This document shows positions 36,209-44,538 of a stretch of DNA of 64,000 bases, piece after piece. The stretch's first letter is position 1. Each line of letters starts with the position of its first letter. The notes below the pieces were generated by a model, which worked only from the letters and a program-made list of their open reading frames with translations, was not told where the DNA came from and did not search any database. This stretch comes from Micromonospora citrea (lineage in GTDB: Bacteria > Actinomycetota > Actinomycetes > Mycobacteriales > Micromonosporaceae), in the NCBI RefSeq assembly GCF_900090315.1, contig NZ_FMHZ01000002.1, positions 558,001 to 622,000 of the forward strand. The letters are read 5' to 3'. Made by a program: the position numbers and the translations under genes.

Positions 36209-37342
36209 ATGGCTGACACCATCACCGTTCCGCGCGGGCTCGCCGGCGTCGTGGTCACCGACACCACGATCGGCCACGTCCGCGGCCACGAGGGCTTCTA
36301 CCACTACCGGCAGTACTCGGCGATCGACCTCGCCGAGCGCCGCACGCTGGAGGACGTCTGGGCGCTGCTCATCGACGGCGGCCTCCCCGCCGAACCCAAG
36401 GCGCTGCACCAGGAGATCGCGGCGCTGCGCCACATCCCGCCCGCGGTGGCCGCCGCGCTGCCCGACATCGCGGCGGCCTCGGCGTCGCAGGATCCGATGG
36501 GCGGGCTGCGCGCCGCGCTGGCCGTCGCCGGCCTGGCCGCCGGCGCCCGCCCCCTCTACGACACGCCCCCCGCGCAGCGGCGGGCCCAGGCCATGGCGCT
36601 CTGCGCGCTGACGCCCAGCCTGCTGGCGGCCCTCTACCGGCTGCGCGCGGGCCTGGCGCCGATCGAGGCGCGCGACGACCTGTCACACGCCGCGAACTAC
36701 CTGTACATGATCACCGGCGAGGAGCCGACGGAAACCCACGCGCGGGCCGTCGAGCGCTACCTGATCTCCACCGTCGACCACGGCTTCAACGCGTCGACCT
36801 TCACCGCCCGCGTGGTCGCCTCCACCGGCGCCGACCTCTACGCCTGCATCGGGGCCGCCCTCGGTGCGCTCTCCGGCCCCCTGCACGGCGGCGCGCCCAG
36901 CCGGGCCCTCGACACCCTCGACGCCATCGGCTCCATCGACCGCGCCGACGCGTGGCTGCGCCGACGCATCCTCGACGGCGAGCGGATCATGGGCTTCGGG
37001 CACCCGATCTACCGCACCGAGGACCCGCGCTCGCGCATGCTCAAGGGAATCGCCCAGTCCCTCGGCGGGCCGCTCGTGGACCTCGCCGTGGCCGTCGAGG
37101 AGCGGGTGCTGTCGCTGCTGACGGAGCTGAAGCCCGGCCGCGAACTGCACACCAACGTCGAGTACTACGCGGGCGTCGTCATGCACCTGTGCGGGCTGCC
37201 CCGGGAGATGTTCACGCCGACCTTCGCCACCAGCCGGGTCATCGGATGGTGCGCGAACGTGCTGGAACAGGCCGAGGACACGAAGATCATCCGGCCGGAC
37301 TCGCGGTACGTGGGACCGCCCCCGCCGCAGCCGGTGCCGTAG
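36209..37342 (+). CDS. Citrate synthase / 2-methylcitrate synthase-like
   Basis: 377 residues with a complete citrate-synthase fold: N-terminal segment GLAGVVVTDTTIGHV, catalytic His in GPLHGGAPSRAL and in MGFGHPIYRTEDPR, and the acidic catalytic position in HTNVEYYAGVV, where Glu replaces the usual Asp, as in some actinobacterial CitA-type enzymes. It condenses acetyl-CoA or propionyl-CoA with oxaloacetate. ATG 36209 is chosen because upstream frame sequence is operator DNA. It is expected to be controlled with its divergent HTH-fused paralogue. Confidence 0.85.
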   Translation: MADTITVPRGLAGVVVTDTTIGHVRGHEGFYHYRQYSAIDLAERRTLEDVWALLIDGGLPAEPKALHQEIAALRHIPPAVAAALPDIAAASASQDPMGGLRAALAVAGLAAGARPLYDTPPAQRRAQAMALCALTPSLLAALYRLRAGLAPIEARDDLSHAANYLYMITGEEPTETHARAVERYLISTVDHGFNASTFTARVVASTGADLYACIGAALGALSGPLHGGAPSRALDTLDAIGSIDRADAWLRRRILDGERIMGFGHPIYRTEDPRSRMLKGIAQSLGGPLVDLAVAVEERVLSLLTELKPGRELHTNVEYYAGVVMHLCGLPREMFTPTFATSRVIGWCANVLEQAEDTKIIRPDSRYVGPPPPQPVP

Positions 37343-37481
37343 GCCCACCACCGCCCGCGGTGGAAGGGCCGGCGCCTACCGTGCATGCCTGACTCGTGTC
37401 GGTCGGGGTGCGCCAGCACGCGGCGGGTAGTGTCCGAGCCGACGATCGATCGGCGAGCAGGCACAGTGAGCAGGAGTGACG

Positions 37482-37746
37482 ATGACGCTCACACCGCCGC
37501 TACGCGCTGCTACGCGGTGCGCTGGACGACATCGACGCCTGGGAGGCCGACCTCGGTGACGGCCAGCCGATAGCCCCGCCGGCCTTCGTCTGGCCGGCCG
37601 ACCGCCGCTGGTGTTTCGCCAGCGACGTCGACCCGCACTGGGCCGGGATCGGCGCCGCACAGGCCGCCATCGACACGCTTGCCGGCGACCCACAGCTCGA
37701 CGTCGTCCCGGCCCACCCGGCAGAGGAACAACCGCTGTACCGCTGA
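37482..37746 (+). pseudogene. Small hypothetical gene broken by a 2-nt frameshift
   Basis: AGGAG precedes ATG 37482 (reading MTLTPP), but that frame soon stops. The neighbouring frame from about 37489 runs on as clean coding sequence to 37746: RYALLRGALDDIDAWEAD, then IAPPAFVWPADRRWCFASDVDPHW and HPAEEQPLYR, without an ATG, GTG or TTG start of its own. Adding two bases (GC) in the CCGCCGC run near 37494-37500 would join the start to the long frame, giving about 88 residues. It is either a natural frameshift or a sequencing error in a GC run. No family recognised. Confidence 0.6.
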
Positions 37747-37789
37747 GTCGTGTGCAGCCCTCACTCGCTCGGCCCCGTCACCGGCGGGC

Positions 37790-39046
37790 TCATCGGGCGG
37801 CGCGAGCGGGCCCGATCTCCACCACCCGCGCCCAGTCGGGCGGCGAGCGCCACACGCCGGGATCGTCCTCGTCGCGCGACCACGCCGGGCGGTGCCGGGC
37901 GAACAGTCCCACCACCGTCCGACACGACGGCCGCGCGGCCGGCCACGGCGTCTGCCCGTCGGTCAGGGCCACGACGACGTCCGGTCGGGGCCGCGCCCGC
38001 AGCGCGCGGGCGAAACCCGCCCGCAGATCCGTCCCACCGCCGCCCACCAGCGGAATCTCCTCGGCGCGACACAGCGGATGCACGACCCGGGCCGCGGCGT
38101 CGCACGAGAGCACGCTGACCAGGTCCCGCCGGCCGCTCACGGCACGCGAGATCGCGGCGACCTCGAGCAGGGCGGTGCCCAGCTCGGCGTCGCTCACCGA
38201 CCCCGACGTGTCGATGACCACGCACACGCGAGGGGGCCTGCGCCGCAGGCTCGGCAGGACGGCGCCGGGCACGCTCGTGGAGCGCCGCGACGGCCGGCCG
38301 TACGTGTAGTCCTCACCCGCGCCGGCGGCGGAGGCCGCCGAGCGGACCGCCGCACCGAGGAGCTCCCGCCACGGCTGCGGCGGGTGCAACGCCTCCTCGG
38401 CCCACCTGCGCCACCCCCGCGGGACGTCCCCGGGCCGGCCGGTGATCCCCTGCGCCACCCGGAACCGCACCAGATCCTGTTCCTGGGCGCTGAGGCCGTG
38501 CGCGCCCTCGGGTCCCAGGTCCCACTGCCGCTCCAGCCCGTCCGCGCCGCTGCCGCAGTCCAGCCAGGCCAGTTCCTGCGTACGCGGCCCCAGCCGGAAC
38601 TGGCGCAGGTAGTCCTCCATCAGCCCACCCTCGGGCAGCCCGAGCGTTGCCGGCTCGACCGCGCCCTCGGGCCGGGCCAGCCCGTCGCCGAACACGTCGT
38701 CGTTGATCTCGCAGTCCGCGGCGATGTTCATCCGCAACCGTTCCCCGGGCCCGACCAGTCCCCGTTCCCGCGCCACCCGGTCGCCGCGTCCGTGGTGGTC
38801 GCGCAGCAGATGCGAGACCTCGTGCACCCACACCCCCGCAAGCTCCTCCACCGGGCACCGCGCGACGAACGCCGGCGAGACGTAGCACCGCCAGTGGCGG
38901 TCCACGGCCATCGTCGGCACCTGCCGCGACGGCACCACGTGCAGGGCGAACAGCGCCGTCGCCAGGTACGGCCGGACCCGCACGGCGTGCAGCCGGGCGG
39001 AGAAGAGCTTCTCGACGTCGAGCGTCCCGACGTGCCCGGAGGTCAT
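37790..39046 (-). CDS. DUF2201/VWA-domain putative metallopeptidase-like protein
   Basis: 418 residues. The N-terminal half has a zinc-metallopeptidase-like HEVSH motif in VWVHEVSHLLRDHHG (about residue 75). The C-terminal half is a VWA-like domain with MIDAS start CVVIDTSGSVSD and later LTDG. This two-part architecture is typical of DUF2201 proteins encoded beside MoxR ATPases. ATG 39046 overlaps the MoxR stop by 4 bases. MoxR-VWA pairs are thought to act as chaperone systems for assembly or metal insertion; the client here is unknown. Confidence 0.85.
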   Translation of the reverse strand: MTSGHVGTLDVEKLFSARLHAVRVRPYLATALFALHVVPSRQVPTMAVDRHWRCYVSPAFVARCPVEELAGVWVHEVSHLLRDHHGRGDRVARERGLVGPGERLRMNIAADCEINDDVFGDGLARPEGAVEPATLGLPEGGLMEDYLRQFRLGPRTQELAWLDCGSGADGLERQWDLGPEGAHGLSAQEQDLVRFRVAQGITGRPGDVPRGWRRWAEEALHPPQPWRELLGAAVRSAASAAGAGEDYTYGRPSRRSTSVPGAVLPSLRRRPPRVCVVIDTSGSVSDAELGTALLEVAAISRAVSGRRDLVSVLSCDAAARVVHPLCRAEEIPLVGGGGTDLRAGFARALRARPRPDVVVALTDGQTPWPAARPSCRTVVGLFARHRPAWSRDEDDPGVWRSPPDWARVVEIGPARAAR

Positions 39047-40305
39047 CGGCCGCTGCCCGCCGCGGCCACGACCCGCGCCGCCGCCTGGTCGGCTCGCCGG
39101 GACACCGCCACCGCCCCGGCCAGCCTCTCGATCGTGGCCGGCACGTCCCAGTCCTCCTGCCGCAGGGCGGCGAGAGTCGCGCAGGGAACGACCACCAGGT
39201 CCGGGGAGCCGGTCTCCAGCGCCCGGGCCAGCAGCGCCCACGCCGCGTCCCAGCGGGCCTTCTCCGGCCGCCTGCGGACCGCCTCCACGACGCCGTCGAG
39301 CACGGCCTGCCGCAGATCGCCCCGCTCGGGCAGCACCGCAGCCACCGGGTCGGCCAGCAGCGCCTCGGGGTCCGGCAGGTCCATCCGGTCCATGCCGGCC
39401 AGCAGCTCCAGCCCCGGGCCGTCGCCCACGGTGCCCCGGACCAGCAGCGACAGCACGTCGCGGGAGACGCCGGCCGCCGTCGCGAAGGCCACCAGCCGCA
39501 GCGTCATCTCCCAGCTGCGCGGCGACGGCCACGGGCCGCCCCGACGGCCCTCGGTGCTGGGCAGCCGATGCACGAGCGCCGGGCGGGCGGTCAGCAGCCC
39601 GCACACCGCCCGGCGGGCGAACGTGACGGCGTCCGACAGCAGTTCCGGGTCGAGCCGGGGCAGTGTGGCCCGCGGCCAGGTCCCGCCGAGGCCGCGTACC
39701 ACAACGTCGTGATCGTGTGTCCACTGGAGGTGGACGAAGCGGTTGGCCAGGGGCGGACTCAGTTCCCAGCCGTCGGCCGCCGAGGAGCGCGGATTGGCGG
39801 CGGCCACGATCCGGATCCCCGGCGGCAGCCGCAGCGCCCCGACCCGCCGCTCGAGCACGAGGCGAAGCAGGGCGGCCTGGACGGCGGGCGGCGCGGTGGA
39901 CAGCTCGTCGAGGAAGAGCAGCCCCCGACCGGCGCGCACCAGGCGTACGGCCCAGTCGGGCGGCGCCATCGGCACACCCTGTGCGGCCGGATCGTCACCG
40001 ACGATCGGCAGGCCCGCGAAGTCGGACGGTTCGTGGACGCTCGCGACGACCGTCGTCAGGGGCAGGTCCAGCGCGGCGGCGAGCTGGGTCAGCGCGGCGG
40101 TCTTGCCGATGCCGGGCTCGCCCCACAGCAGGACGGGCAGGTCGGCGGCCACCGCGAGGGTCAGGGCCTCCAACTGCGCGTCGGCGCGGGGTTCGGTGCT
40201 GGTGGCGCCCAGCAGGGCGAGCAGCTCGGCGGCGATGTCGAGCTGAGAATCGTGGGCCGGGTCGGCGGGACCATCGGAGGGCACAAATGGCGTGGATGGG
40301 GTCAT
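39043..40305 (-). CDS. MoxR-family AAA+ ATPase
   Basis: 420 residues. Walker A GEPGIGKTAAL (near residue 60), Walker B GLLFLDELSTAPP, sensor 1 in VAAANP and the segment ELSPPLANRFVHL are all intact. The sequence after residue 250 is the family's variable lid extension. It lies between an upstream unknown gene and the VWA partner, on the minus strand with overlap to the latter. It would supply ATP-driven remodelling to the VWA protein. Confidence 0.9.
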   Translation of the reverse strand: MTPSTPFVPSDGPADPAHDSQLDIAAELLALLGATSTEPRADAQLEALTLAVAADLPVLLWGEPGIGKTAALTQLAAALDLPLTTVVASVHEPSDFAGLPIVGDDPAAQGVPMAPPDWAVRLVRAGRGLLFLDELSTAPPAVQAALLRLVLERRVGALRLPPGIRIVAAANPRSSAADGWELSPPLANRFVHLQWTHDHDVVVRGLGGTWPRATLPRLDPELLSDAVTFARRAVCGLLTARPALVHRLPSTEGRRGGPWPSPRSWEMTLRLVAFATAAGVSRDVLSLLVRGTVGDGPGLELLAGMDRMDLPDPEALLADPVAAVLPERGDLRQAVLDGVVEAVRRRPEKARWDAAWALLARALETGSPDLVVVPCATLAALRQEDWDVPATIERLAGAVAVSRRADQAAARVVAAAGSGR

Positions 40306-40364
40306 TTCATCACCTTGAGAGTCGTGAGGTCGAGAAGAGACGTCGGACGGGACGAGCTCGTCGG

Positions 40365-41756
40365 TCAGCGAACGGTCGCGTGGCGCGGGTGCGAGCGACG
40401 ATCACGGGTACGGCGGCGATCGGACCGGGCCGGTCCCGGCCCGGACCCGACCAGTCCCGCCCTGAACAGCCCGTACGTGACGCGCCGCTGCGCGGCCGTC
40501 TCCAGCTCGTCGCGCAGGTCGCCGCTGCGCAGCAGCGCGTCGGGCCCGAGCAGGGCCTCCACCACGGCGAGCGCCCCGGCGGTGTCGCCGTGGTCCAGGC
40601 GCGCACGGACGTCGGTGAGGCACTCCGGGTGGCGGTGTGCCTCGTTGATCGCCCGCAGGCAGGGCAGCGGGGTGCCGGACAACGCCGCCAGCAGCTCCTC
40701 CCGGCGGCTCTCGGCCGGGTCGTGGTCCAGCGGGACGAGCGCCCCGTCGACCAGGCCGATGCGGTGCCGGGCACCCCGGCACTCCACGTAGCGTGGCTGC
40801 CCCGGCCCGACGGCGCCCGGCGCCACCGTGGACGCCGGGCGTCCGGGTGCCAGTGCCGACGCCACCAGCGGGTGCAGCCGGTCGATCCCGATCAGTCCGT
40901 TGTGGAGCAGCTCCAGGTCGGGTGGCACCCACGTCGCCGCGTCGGGCAGCACCGGCAGGGCTCCGGCCGGCCCGTTCGCCGACGGTGGGGCGACCCGCAC
41001 CTCGGCCCGGTGGCCCGCCCCGTCCGGGACCACGTCCAGCACCAGCCGGCGTCGGGTCCCGAGCCGCACCGCGACGGCTCGCCGGGCCTGGCCCTCGGCG
41101 CGGAGCAGGATCGCCGCCTCGGCCGCCCACCGGTCCACCGCGCAGCCCTGCCCGCGCAGCGCCGACCGCAGCAGATCAGGCTCCCCCGCAGGATCACGGC
41201 GGGACGGGTCGGCGGCCGACCGGATGCGCAACTCGTCGGCCCGCCGCGCGTCCCACAGGTGGCGGTGCAGGTCGAGGCGGAACCGACGGTCGGGACGGGG
41301 GTGCGGATGGGGTCTGGTTCCGGCGCCGGAACGCGAGCCGTCCCACAGCGCCAGGCTCAACCGCTGCCCGGCGTCCGCCCAGGCCGGCGGGGTCCGCACC
41401 ACCAGATGCACGGTGCGTCCACCGTCGTGGTCCGCCGGATACCGGGCCAGCGCAACGGTCAGGCCCGGACGCAGCAGCCCGTCGGGCGCAACCCTCGGCA
41501 TGTGCCAGCGCAACAGGTCGGGCGCCAGGTGACGGAGGTCGGCTCGGACCCGGGCCGCCAACGCTCGCCCATGAGTGCGGGTCACCCAGCGCAGGTCGAC
41601 ATCGACGTCGACGCGAGCGGCGGCGCACGCCCCGGCCCAGTCACCAACCTGCCGGCGGGCGGTCGCAATTTCGATCATGGACGGCGGCACGGCGAACTCG
41701 CGCACGCGCAGCCAGAAGGAGAGGCGAGAATCCGCATTCGCGGCCCGGGAGTGCAT
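40365..41756 (-). CDS. Conserved hypothetical protein of the MoxR-VWA operon
   Basis: 463 residues; I do not recognise a named domain. It starts with a helical segment (MIEIATARRQVGDWAGACAAARVDVD) followed by a His/Arg-rich region and an extended part with LVDGALVPLDHDP and SGTPLPCLRAINEAHRHPE, ending in a basic Arg-rich tail. ATG 41756 has AAGGTGA at good spacing; an in-frame ATG at 41678 is where family-like sequence may begin. It is the first gene of a three-gene unit with MoxR (60-bp gap) and the HExxH/VWA protein, so it is likely a substrate or scaffold of that system. Confidence 0.7.
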   Translation of the reverse strand: MHSRAANADSRLSFWLRVREFAVPPSMIEIATARRQVGDWAGACAAARVDVDVDLRWVTRTHGRALAARVRADLRHLAPDLLRWHMPRVAPDGLLRPGLTVALARYPADHDGGRTVHLVVRTPPAWADAGQRLSLALWDGSRSGAGTRPHPHPRPDRRFRLDLHRHLWDARRADELRIRSAADPSRRDPAGEPDLLRSALRGQGCAVDRWAAEAAILLRAEGQARRAVAVRLGTRRRLVLDVVPDGAGHRAEVRVAPPSANGPAGALPVLPDAATWVPPDLELLHNGLIGIDRLHPLVASALAPGRPASTVAPGAVGPGQPRYVECRGARHRIGLVDGALVPLDHDPAESRREELLAALSGTPLPCLRAINEAHRHPECLTDVRARLDHGDTAGALAVVEALLGPDALLRSGDLRDELETAAQRRVTYGLFRAGLVGSGPGPARSDRRRTRDRRSHPRHATVR

Positions 41757-41762
41757 CAGCAC

Positions 41763-42388
41763 TCACCTTGCGCGAACCGGGCCCCCAATCGTTTGTCAGG
41801 CGAGATCATCATCGCGGGGAGCGTACCGCCTCCACACCATGTCCCGCCAGACGTTCACCAGGCGGCGACGCAGCCGGCCGGAGCGACCGCTACCGCAACC
41901 TGTCCCGCGACGAGCTGGAGAACGGCACCATCATCAGCTCCACCCCCCTACGCCGGCAACGACGGCTCTGACCGGCAGGCGACTTGCGAGACTGAAGCCG
42001 ACCGCCTCACCAGGTTGAACCGGCAGAAAGGCACCGGCACGACCCTCTTTCGTCTTGTCGACGCCGAGACTGATGCCCTCGTAGAGCCGCCGGGCTGTGG
42101 CTTCAGCCGCCTCGGTGCCACCGCGGCACTCCAAGGCCCGCGTTGGAGCTGAGTTCGGCCATGCGGAAAGTCACCGACGCGCTCGCCGCTCGGGCCACCG
42201 CCGTTCGGTTCGGTACGCGCCATCGACCGCAGCGACATCGGGCAGCTCGGCCGGCCCGAGCCCCACGGACCAGATCATCCGTAATGACGGGCATCAGAGG
42301 AGACAGCCACCGACTGGCAGACCACCAGGTGACCCAAGTCACATGATGGAGTGCACCTGCCTGCGGACATGGTGTCGTCTAGCTGATC
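41763..42388. other. About 620 bp without a confident gene
   Basis: The gap between the MoxR operon and the sigma-factor operon holds short coding-like scraps: plus strand about 41880-41970 (RNLSRDELENGTIIS) and about 41990-42150 (ADRLTRLNRQKGTGTTLF), without start signals. They may be remnants of lost genes. The promoters of both operons and a 14-bp palindrome also lie here. No RNA gene seen. Confidence 0.4.
42329..42342. promoter_or_regulatory. Palindrome GTGACCCAAGTCAC upstream of sigma-factor gene
   Basis: A perfect GTGAC-N4-GTCAC dyad lies 47 bp before the sigma gene start. It resembles the size and core (TGAC/GTCA) of CRP- or TetR-type operators; the binder is unknown. Confidence 0.45.
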
Positions 42389-42931
42389 GTGAGACAGAGC
42401 CCCGACGAGGAACACCTCGTCCGCCGCATCGCCGCAGGCGACCGGCGCGCGTTCGACGAGCTGTACCGGCGTACCTCGCCGTGGCTGCTCGCCCGGCTGC
42501 GCCGCCGGTGCACCGACGACGACGTGGTCGCCGACGTGATGCAGGAGACCTACCTGGCGGTGTGGCGGGCGGCCGGCAGCTTCGCCGGGTCGGCGACCTC
42601 CGGTAGCGCGGTCGGCTGGCTGTGGACCATCGCGGCGCACCGCCTCGTCGACGCGTTCCGCCGTCGCGCCCGGGCCGGACAGGTGCCCGCCGTGCCGCTG
42701 GCCGAGACGGTCGCACCGGCCGCCGAGGACGAGGTGCTGGCCGGCCTGGTCGGCCACGAGATGGAGCAGGCGCTGCTCGAACTGCCGGCCGACGCCCGCG
42801 AAGTGCTGCGCGCGATGGTGCTCGACGGGTTCTCCGTACGGGAGACGTCGGTGCTGCTCGGCGTGCCGGAGAACACGGTCAAGTCCCGGGCCCGGCGGGC
42901 CCGGATCGCCCTCCGGGAGGCGCTGTCATGA
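42389..42931 (+). CDS. ECF-type RNA polymerase sigma factor
   Basis: 180 residues. Region 2 covers about 20-75 (AFDELYRRTSPWLLARLRRRC, then DVMQETYLAVWRAAGSF) and region 4 about 125-178 (LPADAREVLRAMVLDGFSVRETSVLLGVPENTVKSRARRARIALRE). There is no region 1 or 3, as in ECF factors. GTG 42389 is the first start in frame. The next gene overlaps by 4 bases and encodes a zinc anti-sigma-like membrane protein, the usual pairing. The unit continues into an ABC exporter that is probably the regulon core. Confidence 0.9.
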   Translation: MRQSPDEEHLVRRIAAGDRRAFDELYRRTSPWLLARLRRRCTDDDVVADVMQETYLAVWRAAGSFAGSATSGSAVGWLWTIAAHRLVDAFRRRARAGQVPAVPLAETVAPAAEDEVLAGLVGHEMEQALLELPADAREVLRAMVLDGFSVRETSVLLGVPENTVKSRARRARIALREALS

Positions 42932-43716
42932 CCACCCACCCCAGCCCCGCCGTGCTCGCCCGCTACGCCGACCGGGAAGCCGACCTCGACGAGGTCACCA
43001 CCTGGTCGGTCGAGGTGCATCTGGAAGCCTGTGCCGACTGCCGTGCCGGGCTGGCGACCGGCAGCAACGATCTGCTCGCCCGGATCGCCGCCAACCTGGA
43101 CGCCGCGATCGCGACCGGCCCGGCCCCGGCTCCGCGCCGTCGCTGGTCGGCGGCGCGGCACCACTGGTTCGTCTGGGCCCTGCTGCCGTGGCTGACCATG
43201 ACACTGGCGGTTCTGGGCTGCGCGGTACTGATCCAGTCGATGCTGCCGGGCTTCCCGGCGCTGGTGCTGCTGCTCGCCCCGGTGGCCCCGCTGCCCGCGG
43301 TGGCTGTCGCGTGGAGCCGGCGTTTCGACCCGGCCTGGGAGCTGATCGCCGGTACACCGACCGCCGGCCTGGCGATGTTGCTGCGGCGTACGGCCACAGT
43401 GCTTGCCGTGATCGTGCCGGCGCTCGCCCTGGCCGGCGCCCACGTCGGGGTCTCCCTGGCCCTGGCGCTGCTGCCGTGCCTGGCCTTCACCGCCGCCACC
43501 ATCGCCCTGGGCGCCTTCGTCGGCGTCCGCCGCGCCGCCGCCGGACTGGGGGCCGCCTGGACGCTCACCGTCATCACGCCGACCGTCGTGACCAGCGACC
43601 TGCCCGCCGTGCTGCGACCGGGCACCGCGCCCGTGTGGGCCCTGATCACTCTCGCCCTGGCCGGCCTGGCCGCCACCCGGGCCGACCACTTCCACCGGCT
43701 GACCAGCCACAGCTGA
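42928..43716 (+). CDS. Membrane-bound ZAS-type anti-sigma factor
   Basis: 262 residues. The cytoplasmic N-terminus carries the zinc anti-sigma motif H-X3-C-X2-C (VHLEACADC, near residues 30-38). Six hydrophobic segments follow (about 85-255), more than the single helix typical of such anti-sigmas, so it may also sense or transport. It overlaps the sigma gene (ATGA). It would bind and hold the sigma factor until a signal releases it. Confidence 0.8.
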   Translation: MTTHPSPAVLARYADREADLDEVTTWSVEVHLEACADCRAGLATGSNDLLARIAANLDAAIATGPAPAPRRRWSAARHHWFVWALLPWLTMTLAVLGCAVLIQSMLPGFPALVLLLAPVAPLPAVAVAWSRRFDPAWELIAGTPTAGLAMLLRRTATVLAVIVPALALAGAHVGVSLALALLPCLAFTAATIALGAFVGVRRAAAGLGAAWTLTVITPTVVTSDLPAVLRPGTAPVWALITLALAGLAATRADHFHRLTSHS

Positions 43717-43740
43717 CCAGCCACGACCAAGGAGCAACAG

Positions 43741-44538
43741 ATGCGTACGGTGAGAGCGGCCGAGACGGCCCCCACCCTTCACCCCTGGGCGGTCCACGCC
43801 GAGGGACTGCGCGTGCGAGCCGGCCGGCACATGGCCGTGGACGGGCTCGACCTGGCTCTGGGCACCGGTGTGCACGGTCTGCTCGGGCCCAACGGCGCGG
43901 GCAAGACCACCCTCATGCGGGCGCTGGCCACGGTGCTCAGGCCGGCCGGCGGCCGGCTGGAGCTGCTGGGCCAGCAGGTGGACGCCCGCACCGACCTGCG
44001 ACGCGTACGCCGCGGGCTGGGCTACCTGCCGCAGCAGTTCGGGTTCTACCCGCGCTTCACGGTGCGCGAGTTCGTCGAGTACATGGCCTGGCTCAAGGAG
44101 ATGCCGAAGCAGGCCGTACCCGGTGCGACCCAGCGGGCGATCGAGCGGGTCGGCCTGGCCGCCAAGGCGGAGGCGCGGATGAAGACGCTGTCCGGTGGCA
44201 TGTTGCGCCGGGCCGGCATCGCCCAGGCGATCGTCAACGATCCGGCGGTGCTGCTGCTCGACGAGCCCACCGTCGGTCTGGACCCGGAGCAGCGCCTCGA
44301 CTTCCGGGAGCTGTTGCGCGACGTGGGCACGGACAGCTGCGTGCTGGTCTCCACCCACCTGGTCGAAGACGTGGTGGCCGCCTGCACCGATGTCGTCATG
44401 GTCAACGAAGGTCGCCTGGTCTTCCAGGGCACCCCGGCCGATCTGACCTCGCAGGGCGCCGACGGTGACGCCGGCGACAGCCCTGCCGAGCGCGGCTACT
44501 CGGCCCTGCTGCGGCGCCACCGGGCGGCAGCCCGATGA
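43741..44538 (+). CDS. ABC transporter ATP-binding protein (ABC-2 exporter type)
   Basis: 265 residues with Walker A GPNGAGKTT, Q-loop LPQQFGFYP, signature LSGGMLRR (one residue off the common LSGGMKQR), Walker B VLLLDEP and His-loop STH. This is the nucleotide-binding subunit of a CcmA/daunorubicin-type exporter. It follows the anti-sigma gene by 24 bp and overlaps the next gene by 4 bases. The substrate of the exporter is unknown. Confidence 0.9.
   Translation: MRTVRAAETAPTLHPWAVHAEGLRVRAGRHMAVDGLDLALGTGVHGLLGPNGAGKTTLMRALATVLRPAGGRLELLGQQVDARTDLRRVRRGLGYLPQQFGFYPRFTVREFVEYMAWLKEMPKQAVPGATQRAIERVGLAAKAEARMKTLSGGMLRRAGIAQAIVNDPAVLLLDEPTVGLDPEQRLDFRELLRDVGTDSCVLVSTHLVEDVVAACTDVVMVNEGRLVFQGTPADLTSQGADGDAGDSPAERGYSALLRRHRAAAR

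Noticed and set aside
41990..42152. Plus-strand segment reading ADRLTRLNRQKGTGTTLFRL
   Set aside because: Coding-like but lacks a start and any recognised family; kept only as a possible remnant.
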